This document shows, one piece after another, positions 1 to 5,495 of a DNA stretch of 8,224 nucleotides. Location of the stretch: positions 1 through 8,224 of the forward strand of contig DRLW01000719.1 in the NCBI GenBank assembly GCA_011375275.1, given 5' to 3'. Below the pieces are notes generated by a model, which was given only the letters and a program-made list of their open reading frames with translations, ran no database searches and was not told where the DNA came from. The translations under genes were made by a program, and so were the position numbers. Origin of the DNA: Bacteroidota bacterium (lineage in GTDB: Bacteria; Zhuqueibacterota; Zhuqueibacteria; Zhuqueibacterales; Geothermadaptataceae). How positions within the stretch are numbered: the stretch's first letter is position 1; the number at the start of each line of letters is the position of its first letter.

Positions 1-440
1 CCACCCTGGGCGCATTGATGTGTGACGGTTTCGGCGATGCCGTGCTCATCGACGGCGATGTTGCGCCGGAGGATGCCACCCGTTTCGCCTACACTTTGCT
101 GCAGGCCACGCGCCTGCGTATTTCGAAAACCGAGTTCATCTCCTGCCCCTCCTGCGGCCGGACCCTCTTCGACCTGCAGAGTACAACCGAGCGTATCAAA
201 AGCAAAACCGGGCATCTCAAAGGCGTGAAAATCGCGGTGATGGGCTGCATCGTCAATGGCCCGGGGGAAATGGCTGATGCTGATTTCGGTTATGTCGGTG
301 CCGGACACAAAAAGGTTGATCTCTTTGTCGGCAAGGAGCGGGTTGAAAAAAATATTCCCGAGCAGGAAGCTGATCAGCGGCTGATCGCGCTGATCAAGCG
401 CCACGGCAAATGGGTGGAGCCACCGGTGGCTCAGGACTAG
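1..440 (+). CDS. ispG: 4-hydroxy-3-methylbut-2-enyl diphosphate synthase, C-terminal part (5' end outside window)
   Basis: This is the C-terminal 145 or so residues of IspG (GcpE), the cytosolic [4Fe-4S] enzyme that reductively converts methylerythritol cyclodiphosphate to HMBPP in the MEP isoprenoid pathway. The first full codon is at position 3, and the frame is open to the window edge. The cluster ligands are visible: the pair in EFISCPSCGRTLFDLQS and the third cysteine in MGCIVNGPGEMADADFGYVG, which also carries the conserved Glu of the NGPGE motif. The wording around them (TKTEFISCP-type motif, DLQST, GYVGAG, IEKNIP-like VEKNIP) is closer to the long IspG form, which has an extra domain between the TIM barrel and the cluster domain, than to the short E. 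coli form. That assignment is inferred, because the extra domain would lie upstream of the window. The last 16 coding bases form a perfect palindrome (417-432) without a T-tract. Confidence 0.95.
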   Translation, partial: TLGALMCDGFGDAVLIDGDVAPEDATRFAYTLLQATRLRISKTEFISCPSCGRTLFDLQSTTERIKSKTGHLKGVKIAVMGCIVNGPGEMADADFGYVGAGHKKVDLFVGKERVEKNIPEQEADQRLIALIKRHGKWVEPPVAQD

Positions 441-502
441 CCCCGTGCGCAGCGCTCATTTGTGAAAAATCGGGACAGTCGGAATCTGTAGCACCAGCAA
501 AC

Positions 503-507
503 AGGGA
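503..507 (+). promoter_or_regulatory. Ribosome binding site deciding the luxE-like start
   Basis: AGGGA lies nine bases before the ATG at 517. An in-frame TTG at 508 touches this site directly, so it is too close to be served by it. The ATG at 517 is therefore the preferred start. Confidence 0.6.
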
Positions 508-516
508 TTGCATACG

Positions 517-1632
517 ATGCCGCAGCGTGCAGTGCTCAAAGAAAAAATCCTCAACTTCATCGATGCCAGCCCGGCTTTTTCCCTTTCTCCCGGTACTGAG
601 CATGAGCAGGAGTTTCATCATCTCGCCCTCGAAGTTTTCGCATACCAGTTCGAAAATAACGAGGCCTACCAGCGCCTGTGCCGGCTCCGCAACGCGACCC
701 CGGAAACGGTGCAGCGCTGGCAGGACATTCCGGCAGTGACGACGACCAGCTTCAAGTCCGTGCCTCTCTTCTGCCATCCCCTCGAAAACGCCGGGTTTGT
801 CTTTTACACCAGCGGAACCACACGCACCCAGCCCGGCGAGCACTATTTCTATGATCTCGACCTCTACAAAAAAGGCAGCCTGAAAAGCTTTGCCGCCGCC
901 TGCCTCGATGATCGTCAACGCCTCCCCATGCTGATCATCGGCCCCTCAGCGGAGTTTTTCCCGCACAGTTCTCTGGGCAGGATGTTTTCCTGGTGCATGC
1001 GGGAATACGGTGAGGATGGCAGCGCGATTCTGTTTACGCCGAGAGGGGTGGATGTAGAATTCGCATGCGACTGGCTGGAAGAGTACGCCGGTGCCGGAAA
1101 AGCGCTCATCATTCTCGCCACTTCTCTGGCGCTCGCAGATCTGGTGACTGCACTGGAGGAAACGGGTGCGAGAATCCCTCTGCCGGCCGGCAGCCGTATT
1201 CTGGACACCGGTGGCAGTAAAGGCCGGCACCTCACCATCCCCCGCGCCGAACTGCTGCAGCGCACAGCATCGGTTTTTGCCCTTCCGGAAACGATGATTT
1301 TCAATGAATACGGCATGACAGAAATGTCCTCGCAATATTACCAGACCAGTATCCTCTCCGGGCAGTTGGGTGCAGACCCTGCTGTACACCTCAGCTCGCC
1401 CTGGCTGCGCAGCCTGGCCTGCGATCCGGACACGCTGGAGCTATTACCTGAGGGCAGCAAAGGTATCCTGCGCCATTTTGATCTGCTCAATCTCGATTCG
1501 GTGGCCATGCTGCAAACTGAAGATCTGGGACAGGTACAGGGCCATTCTCTCATCCTGCACGGCAGGCTTCCCGGCGCAGAACCGCGTGGTTGTTCTTTGC
1601 TGAGTGAGAGCCTGCTTTCGTATCGCCAATGA
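517..1632 (+). CDS. LuxE-like acyl-protein synthetase (fatty acid-activating, adenylate-forming)
   Basis: This 371-residue protein belongs to the LuxE/acyl-protein synthetase family (PF04443 type). In luminous bacteria LuxE adenylates a fatty acid and holds it as a thioester before LuxC reduces it. The sequence shows an adenylate-forming signature FYTSGTT (about residues 96-102), a DTGGSKGR segment (230-237), a YGMTE motif (265-269) like the A5 motif of acyl-adenylating enzymes, and EDLG (335-338). Near the C-terminus is RGCSL with Cys359, matching the position of the acyl-accepting cysteine known near the LuxE C-terminus. Length is normal for the family, and no signal peptide or membrane segment is seen. 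It follows ispG by 76 bases and overlaps the LuxC-like gene by four bases (ATGA), implying translational coupling. No luxA, luxB or luxD is present, so the substrate and biological role are unknown. I leave the symbol blank because this is not a lux operon. Confidence 0.85.
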   Translation: MPQRAVLKEKILNFIDASPAFSLSPGTEHEQEFHHLALEVFAYQFENNEAYQRLCRLRNATPETVQRWQDIPAVTTTSFKSVPLFCHPLENAGFVFYTSGTTRTQPGEHYFYDLDLYKKGSLKSFAAACLDDRQRLPMLIIGPSAEFFPHSSLGRMFSWCMREYGEDGSAILFTPRGVDVEFACDWLEEYAGAGKALIILATSLALADLVTALEETGARIPLPAGSRILDTGGSKGRHLTIPRAELLQRTASVFALPETMIFNEYGMTEMSSQYYQTSILSGQLGADPAVHLSSPWLRSLACDPDTLELLPEGSKGILRHFDLLNLDSVAMLQTEDLGQVQGHSLILHGRLPGAEPRGCSLLSESLLSYRQ

Positions 1633-2801
1633 ATTGTGTACAATATAAAACCGCGGCAGATTTTGACGCCCTTTTCAACCAGCTCGCGCAGAAAAGTGAG
1701 GGGCGGAACCCGGAGAGTTACCTCGAACGCTGGCAGGGACTGTGGCAACGACTGGCGCAGGAACCACCCGAGCCGTCACTGCTGTCCGGCATGGCTCAGG
1801 CCGGTGCGATGAGCAAGGCAGATCTCAGCGCCGGGCTGAGGGTGATTTTGACCGGGCTGAGCTGCGGACGGCCGGATTTTTCGGGCATAAAAGCACCGTG
1901 CCGGCGCCGCGTTGCGATCGTGGCTGCCGGAAACATTCCCGGTGTGGCGGTTGCCCCGGCAGTGGCTCAGGCCGCGGCCGGTTGCCCTGTGGTGGTCAAA
2001 CTTTCCCGCTCAGAACCGTATTTTTTGCCCTGGCTGCTGGAGAAATGGCAGGAAAGCTATGCTGAGCCAGCAGGTATCGTCGCGCATCCGTGGCCTGCAG
2101 ACAGCCCGGCCACAGAAGCTTTACTGAGCAGTGCAGAGACCATCCTCGCTTTCGGTAATGACTTCACCGTTTGGGATATTCGGGATACCTACCGGCGCAA
2201 ACAGGTTTTTGGCTTTGGGCAAAAGTTCAGCATTGCCTGGGCCGGCAGCAGCGAGCCTTCTCCGGAGCAGTTGCGCGCCCTTGCTCATGATGTCGCTCTG
2301 TTTCGCCAGAACGGCTGCCTGTCTGTTCAGGTTGTTTTTGTGCACGGCGGCAAGCAGGAGACCCTTGATTTTGCCAGGCAATTTGCTCCTGTGCTGGATG
2401 ACGTGGCGCGACAGTTCGCCCTGCCCGGCGCAGGACTGCAATCGCGCCAGATACAGGATGAGCTTGATTTGCTCGGCGTGCACTGGGCGAGAGAGTGCCG
2501 CCCGCACGCGAGTTGTGTGATCATGCCGGAAAAATTTCAGCATGAGTTCATGCGCGGCGGATGCGTCGTGCAGGTTGTGCCGGGACAGAACATTGCGGAT
2601 GCCATAGCGCAGATTGGGTCGTATTGGCCGTCAGTGCAGGGAGTAAGCCTGGTATGGCCGGAGGCGGGTTGCAGGGAGCAACAGGAACTGTGGAATCAGC
2701 AGGGTGTGGGCTATGTACGGTGTGCCGGCCAGATGCAGGCACCACCGCTGGACTGGGCTAATGGCGGGATCGAGCTGCCGCGTGCTGTTTGTGCTGGATG
2801 A
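1629..2801 (+). CDS. LuxC-like acyl-CoA / acyl-protein reductase
   Basis: This 390-residue protein matches the LuxC family (PF05893 type), a branch of the aldehyde dehydrogenase fold that reduces activated acyl groups to aldehydes with NADPH. Visible features are VAIVAAGNIPGVAVAP (about residues 95-110), a nucleotide-binding-side motif typical of LuxC; PVVVKLSRSEP (120-130); the FGNDFTVWDIR segment (175-185); and FRQNGCLSVQ, which places Cys230 as the likely catalytic nucleophile that carries the acyl thioester. The length is some 80-100 residues shorter than many luminous-bacterium LuxC proteins, in line with the compact non-luminescent members as I recall them. Its ATG overlaps the stop of the LuxE-like gene and has no clear Shine-Dalgarno site, so it is probably translated by coupling. 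The pair is predicted to act as a complex generating a fatty aldehyde. No ferredoxin or decarbonylase gene follows directly; the next 700 bases are non-coding. Confidence 0.85.
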   Translation: MNCVQYKTAADFDALFNQLAQKSEGRNPESYLERWQGLWQRLAQEPPEPSLLSGMAQAGAMSKADLSAGLRVILTGLSCGRPDFSGIKAPCRRRVAIVAAGNIPGVAVAPAVAQAAAGCPVVVKLSRSEPYFLPWLLEKWQESYAEPAGIVAHPWPADSPATEALLSSAETILAFGNDFTVWDIRDTYRRKQVFGFGQKFSIAWAGSSEPSPEQLRALAHDVALFRQNGCLSVQVVFVHGGKQETLDFARQFAPVLDDVARQFALPGAGLQSRQIQDELDLLGVHWARECRPHASCVIMPEKFQHEFMRGGCVVQVVPGQNIADAIAQIGSYWPSVQGVSLVWPEAGCREQQELWNQQGVGYVRCAGQMQAPPLDWANGGIELPRAVCAG

Positions 2802-3055
2802 GTTTTCCGGCTCGGGTTGTTGTGGAGAATTGGCGATTCCGCAAAAATAAACGAAAAGCGCTATGTTTATTGATGAAAAGTCAGCTTTGGGCTGCGCCCG
2901 GAAAAGTCTTTTGTTCACACCGTCAAGGCGTGAAGAAGGCAGGACTGTCGTAAAAATCAGTACCAGCAGTTCCTGATAAGCCACCTCGTTTTTCCTGGCG
3001 CTTTGCGGTTTGAAAATATTGTACACATGGCAGTGAAACTCAGTAGCCGGAATGT

Positions 3056-3239
3056 GTCATCCCGGCCAAGCGAAGCGCAGTGCCGGAATCTCATCTTTTC
3101 GGTCACGTGCCTGAGTCTGGGAGATTCCGGTCTTCCCCTGCGGGGAAACCGGAATGACCGACCGTTCTGGTGTAGGCACATGCTGTGCTCTGGTGGACTG
3201 GCTGAAAAAATGCAACTATGCTGAGTTAAATGGATAACC
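3056..3239 (+). repeat. Palindromic MITE/REP-like repeat, copy A
   Basis: The 103-base core (3056-3158) begins GTCATCCCGG and ends CCGGAATGAC. It matches the reverse complement of 5286-5388 at 98 of 103 positions by my manual alignment, without gaps. It contains a first imperfect hairpin with CCCGGCC/GCCGGAA arms around a GCGAAGCGC loop, a degenerate CACGTG palindrome, and a strong second hairpin (3124-3155) with arms ATTCCGGT(C)TTCCCC and GGGGAAACCGGAAT around a TGC loop. Weaker similarity to copy B continues rightward to GCTGAGTTAAATGGATAACC (3220-3239), which resembles both ends of copy B. The matching left end is not recognisable in copy A, so this copy looks truncated or decayed on that side. 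There is no transposase; if mobile, it would need one supplied from elsewhere. Confidence 0.85.
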
Positions 3240-3488
3240 AGTGCTAAGCAGAATTAATGCCTTGATTCTTGTGCGATTAAATTATATTTTTGAGACAATA
3301 TTCTGTAATTTTTCATTGTGCCCGGTTTCGGGAAAATGAAAAAGAGCAGTTGGCCATCGATCAGCGGACTTTCTGTGGTATCGATGCGGAACACTCGCTG
3401 ATTTGGCGGGGAGAAGCCTGCTGGCTGTCCCGGCCCCAATTCGGTCTGGTGATATCACCATGGCACCAGCTCTTTACTTTGCACCAAA

Positions 3489-3495
3489 GAGAGGA
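3489..3495 (+). promoter_or_regulatory. Ribosome binding site of the SCP2-like gene
   Basis: GAGAGGA ends six bases before the ATG at 3502. This strong site is the reason for choosing 3502 over the longer in-frame extension back to 3403, whose extra 33 residues look unlike the family and have no such site. Confidence 0.7.
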
Positions 3496-3501
3496 AGACG
3501 T

Positions 3502-3915
3502 ATGGGGAAGTATTTCCAGTCCAACGAGGCAGCAAAGAGCCACTTTGAAGCCTATTTTAACCGGCTTGTAAACGATTCTGAGATGCGCAACAGTATTCTT
3601 GCAAGCCAGCTCAGCTTCAGTTTTATTCTTTCTGGTTCCGGCAGTGAGATCGGCCTGCGTGTTCACAACGGGGAGTTGTCCCTGAGCCATGGGGCATCCA
3701 ATGATGAAAACGACGTTCGGGTCACTCTGAAAGCCGATTTGCTGCATCAGTTGCTGTTGGGCAAGCTGCGTTTGATGCCGGCGATCATGGCCCGTCAGAT
3801 CACGGCACGAGGGCAGATGGACAAGCAGAGGGAGTTGGGTGCACTGTTGTTTTCCGGCAGAGAGTTCTATCAGAAATTTCTGCAGGAGACCAATAAAACC
3901 GACATGATGGGATAG
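3502..3915 (+). CDS. SCP2-like (sterol carrier protein 2 fold) lipid-binding domain protein
   Basis: This 137-residue single-domain protein resembles bacterial SCP2-like proteins, which bind hydrophobic ligands such as fatty acyl chains in a tunnel. The diagnostic part is the C-terminal half: the strand DVRVTLKADLL (residues 71-81), then HQLLLGKLRLMPAIM, then QITARGQMDKQRELGALL. These correspond to the family pattern of a beta strand, a helix ending in GK, a helix, and a K/RGxM turn before the last helix. The N-terminal half (helix 8-24, then strands including LSFSFILSG and IGLRVHNGELSLSHG) fits the fold. No signal peptide or membrane segment is seen, so it is probably cytosolic. Its stop codon abuts the cutA ATG with no gap, implying one transcript. 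The ligand cannot be named. The nearby LuxE-LuxC pair makes an acyl ligand attractive, but the two lie 700 bases apart across a repeat, so this is speculation. Confidence 0.72.
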   Translation: MGKYFQSNEAAKSHFEAYFNRLVNDSEMRNSILASQLSFSFILSGSGSEIGLRVHNGELSLSHGASNDENDVRVTLKADLLHQLLLGKLRLMPAIMARQITARGQMDKQRELGALLFSGREFYQKFLQETNKTDMMG

Positions 3916-4272
3916 ATGAAAACAGCACATTCGGATATCGTCATTGCGTTGACGACTACGGACTCACGCGAAAGCGCGCAAAAAATCGCTGCTTTCCTGG
4001 TGCAGGAACACGTCGTTGCCTGCGTCAATATCATTCCCGGCATCAGCTCGGTCTATTACTGGCAGGGGAAAGTCGTTAGCGAAGATGAGCACCTGCTGGT
4101 GATAAAGACGACCCGTGCCCGCGCTGAGACGATCAAATCCCGCCTGTCTGAAATACACCATTATCAGGTGCCGGAGCTGGTTATCCTGCCCGTCATCGAT
4201 GGCCTGCCGGACTATCTCAACTGGGTGGAAGAAACCGTTGCCATCCACAAGCCAGAAACTGCTACGGACTGA
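3916..4272 (+). CDS. cutA: CutA1 family protein (divalent cation tolerance protein)
   Basis: This 118-residue protein is a clear CutA1: a small ferredoxin-like-fold protein that forms a very stable trimer. Family hallmarks are seen in order: IVIALTTTDS at the N-terminus, VACVNIIPGISSVYYWQGKV (residues 34-53), EDEHLLVIKTT (56-66), and EIHHYQVPELVILPV (79-93) followed by YLNWV (100-104). The cysteine in ACVN (Cys36) is among the conserved positions. It has no signal peptide. The name comes from copper tolerance in E. coli, but the actual role of CutA1 is unsettled. Structurally it resembles the PII signalling proteins, so ligand sensing is possible. It starts one base after the SCP2-like stop and ends 31 bases before the metallo-hydrolase, so the three are probably co-transcribed. 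I see nothing odd in length or motifs. Confidence 0.95.
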   Translation: MKTAHSDIVIALTTTDSRESAQKIAAFLVQEHVVACVNIIPGISSVYYWQGKVVSEDEHLLVIKTTRARAETIKSRLSEIHHYQVPELVILPVIDGLPDYLNWVEETVAIHKPETATD

Positions 4273-4303
4273 TGAACTCGGATATGGCCGGACGGATACA
4301 GCG

Positions 4304-5059
4304 ATGCAGTTGACGATTCTGGGATCAGGAACCTGCGCGGCCGTTGTCCAACGTTCGATGGCAGCGTATCACCTGCGCATTGGCGGGCACGATATTTTGC
4401 TCGATATCGGTGACGGCGCCATGCGCCGTATGCTGGAAGCCGGCCTTGCCTACCGCGATATCTCCGCTATTTTTATCAGCCATTTCCATATTGACCACAT
4501 CGCCGATCTGGTCTCTTTCCTCTGGGCAAGCACTTACACGACGCAATTCGACCGCAGCGAGCCGCTGGATATTTTTGGCCCCACCGGTTTGAAAAAATGG
4601 TACACCGGAATGGCTGCTGTGCATGGCGAGTGGCTGCTGGAAACCAGGTTCCCGGTTCGGTTGCATGAGATTGGTGAGCAGAGTATAACCTACGCCGGGG
4701 CACGCGTGACGACCCTGCCGATGCAGCACAGCGTTCCAGTCAATGGTTATCGCTTCGAACACGCAGGGCGTACTTTCGTCTATAGCGGCGATACCGGCCC
4801 GTGCGAAAATCTCATCGAGCTGTCCCGTTCTGCCGATGTTTTGCTCATCGAGTGTGCATTTCCCAATGAAAAGCAAGCGCTGGACTACCACATGCGCCCG
4901 CAGGATGTCGGCAGAGTGGCGGAAGAAGCAGGGGTTAAAAAGGTCATCCTGACACACATGTACCCCGAGTGTGAGGGGGTCGATCTCATCGCTCAGTGCC
5001 GGAGCACGGGGATGGCGGTGATAGAAATTGCCGAGGACCTCGAACGTTTTGTGATTTGA
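4304..5059 (+). CDS. RNase Z-like metallo-beta-lactamase-fold hydrolase
   Basis: This 251-residue enzyme has the metallo-beta-lactamase fold with a full binuclear metal site. The HxHxDH motif is SHFHIDHIADL (His60, His62, Asp64, His65). Further ligands are His142 in PMQHSVPV, Asp163 in YSGDTGP and His218 in ILTHMYP. The opening LTILGSGT and LDIGDGAMRRM match the RNase Z (tRNA 3' processing endonuclease)/arylsulfatase-like branch. It is shorter than typical RNase Z (about 300 residues), and I see no clear flexible exosite arm, so a tRNase Z function is doubtful. A generic phosphodiesterase or esterase is equally possible. The ATG at 4304 is chosen because LTILGSG is the usual family start and a GGACGGA site lies seven bases upstream. 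The longer in-frame extension to 4115 would overlap cutA. It is last in the SCP2-cutA-hydrolase run, and no clear terminator follows. Confidence 0.85.
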   Translation: MQLTILGSGTCAAVVQRSMAAYHLRIGGHDILLDIGDGAMRRMLEAGLAYRDISAIFISHFHIDHIADLVSFLWASTYTTQFDRSEPLDIFGPTGLKKWYTGMAAVHGEWLLETRFPVRLHEIGEQSITYAGARVTTLPMQHSVPVNGYRFEHAGRTFVYSGDTGPCENLIELSRSADVLLIECAFPNEKQALDYHMRPQDVGRVAEEAGVKKVILTHMYPECEGVDLIAQCRSTGMAVIEIAEDLERFVI

Positions 5060-5209
5060 CCGGTATAATGATATTGTGTTTGAAAAAGCAGCGAGCGGGA
5101 TAAGCTACCCCGGAAAATCATAAACGACAAATTCATGCATTCGGTAAACCCTGCTTGCGCGAAGCGTCCATGTATCTTTAAATTCAGGGCTAAACAGAAA
5201 AAGCGTGAG

Positions 5210-5438
5210 GGTATCCAGCTAACTCAGCACGGTTGCATCCTTTCAACCAGGCCGCGTAAGCACAGCACCTGCCTGGATCAGAACCGTCATTCCGGTTTCC
5301 CCGCAGGGGAAGACCGGAATCTCCCTGACTCAGGCACGTGCCTGAAAAGATGAGATCCCGGCACTGCGCTTCGCTCGGCCGGGATGACACATATCGGTAT
5401 CTGCATCAGGCCCGATTAGCTGAGTTAAGTTGATAACC
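5210..5438 (-). repeat. Palindromic MITE-like repeat, copy B (inverted relative to copy A), with terminal inverted repeats
   Basis: The 103-base core (5286-5388) is the inverted partner of 3056-3158, differing at five positions by my alignment. It contains a hairpin at 5289-5320 (ATTCCGGTTTCCCC / GGGGAA(G)ACCGGAAT, GCA loop), a perfect 16-base palindrome TCAGGCACGTGCCTGA (5330-5345), and a second REP-like hairpin with GCCGGG/CCCGGC arms. This copy also has two recognisable ends. The left reads GGTATCCAGCTAACTCAGC (5210-5228), and the right reads GCTGAGTTAAGTTGATAACC (5419-5438), imperfect inverted repeats of each other that share GCTGAGTTA and GATA. The left arm is also similar to the right arm of copy A (shared TGCTGTGC, TGAAA, ATGCAAC, GCTGAGTTA). 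I see no clear target-site duplication. It is best described as a small non-autonomous element or a species-specific intergenic repeat. Confidence 0.8.
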
Positions 5439-5479
5439 AGGGAAAAAGCGACACGAATCGTTTACCCGCTTGATTCATC

Positions 5480-5485
5480 AGGGAG
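5480..5485 (+). promoter_or_regulatory. Ribosome binding site favouring the tonB-like start at 5496
   Basis: AGGGAG ends ten bases before the ATG at 5496. The alternative in-frame ATG at 5526 has only an AT-rich leader and no good site, although it would still leave the whole membrane anchor intact. Confidence 0.5.
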
Positions 5486-5495
5486 CGTTCTGCGA

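Larger units (their letters stand above)
2802..3501. other. 700-base intergenic region containing repeat copy A
   Basis: No convincing gene lies here. Bases 2802-3055 show only weak structures: AATAAAC/GTTTATT arms (2846-2852 and 2865-2871) and an imperfect TTCACACC/GGCGTGAA hairpin around 2914-2934. Neither has a T-tract, so no intrinsic terminator can be called for the LuxE-LuxC operon. Bases 3056-3239 are repeat copy A (separate entry). Bases 3240-3330 are distinctly AT-rich and are the natural place for a promoter of the downstream SCP2-like gene, but I see no well-spaced -35/-10 pair. Bases 3290-3500 stay open in one frame from a TTG without an ATG or ribosome binding site; this may be chance or gene debris. 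Short open frames across 3003-3224 and the opposite strand are translations of the palindromic repeat and should not be annotated as proteins. Confidence 0.6.
5060..5495. other. 436-base intergenic region containing repeat copy B
   Basis: No gene is supported. Bases 5060-5209 hold no recognisable site beyond an isolated TATAAT (5064-5069) that has no partner -35 element at a normal distance. Bases 5210-5438 are repeat copy B (separate entry). Bases 5439-5495 lead into the tonB-like gene and include its ribosome binding site. Open frames at 5135-5353 (+) and 5190-5390 (-) are translations of the repeat; one of them shares the peptide RPSEAQCR with the frame read through copy A, which shows their repeat origin. 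Confidence 0.65.

Noticed and set aside
370..396. Three CTGATC repeats within ispG
   Set aside because: They arise from the coding sequence for a DQRLIALIK segment and are most simply coincidental codon choice.
417..432. Perfect 16-base palindrome GAGCCACCGGTGGCTC at the end of ispG
   Set aside because: No T-tract follows, and it lies within the last codons, so it cannot be called a terminator; it may still pair in RNA but could be chance.
3003..3224. 73-codon open frame on + and a 74-codon frame on - (2957-3181)
   Set aside because: They are translations of repeat copy A; similar peptides such as RPSEAQCR come from copy B, so they reflect the palindromic DNA rather than a protein family.
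3361..3930. 189-codon frame on the - strand
   Set aside because: It is antisense to the SCP2-like gene, whose + strand product has recognisable motifs and a strong ribosome binding site.
4325..4957. 210-codon frame on the - strand
   Set aside because: It mirrors the metallo-hydrolase gene, which carries a complete set of metal ligands on the + strand.
5064..5069. Consensus TATAAT just after the hydrolase gene
   Set aside because: No -35-like hexamer lies 16-18 bases upstream; the TTGACC nearby is only a few bases away.
5135..5390. Open frames of 72 and 66 codons on opposite strands
   Set aside because: They lie over repeat copy B with no ribosome binding site and no family resemblance beyond the repeat itself.
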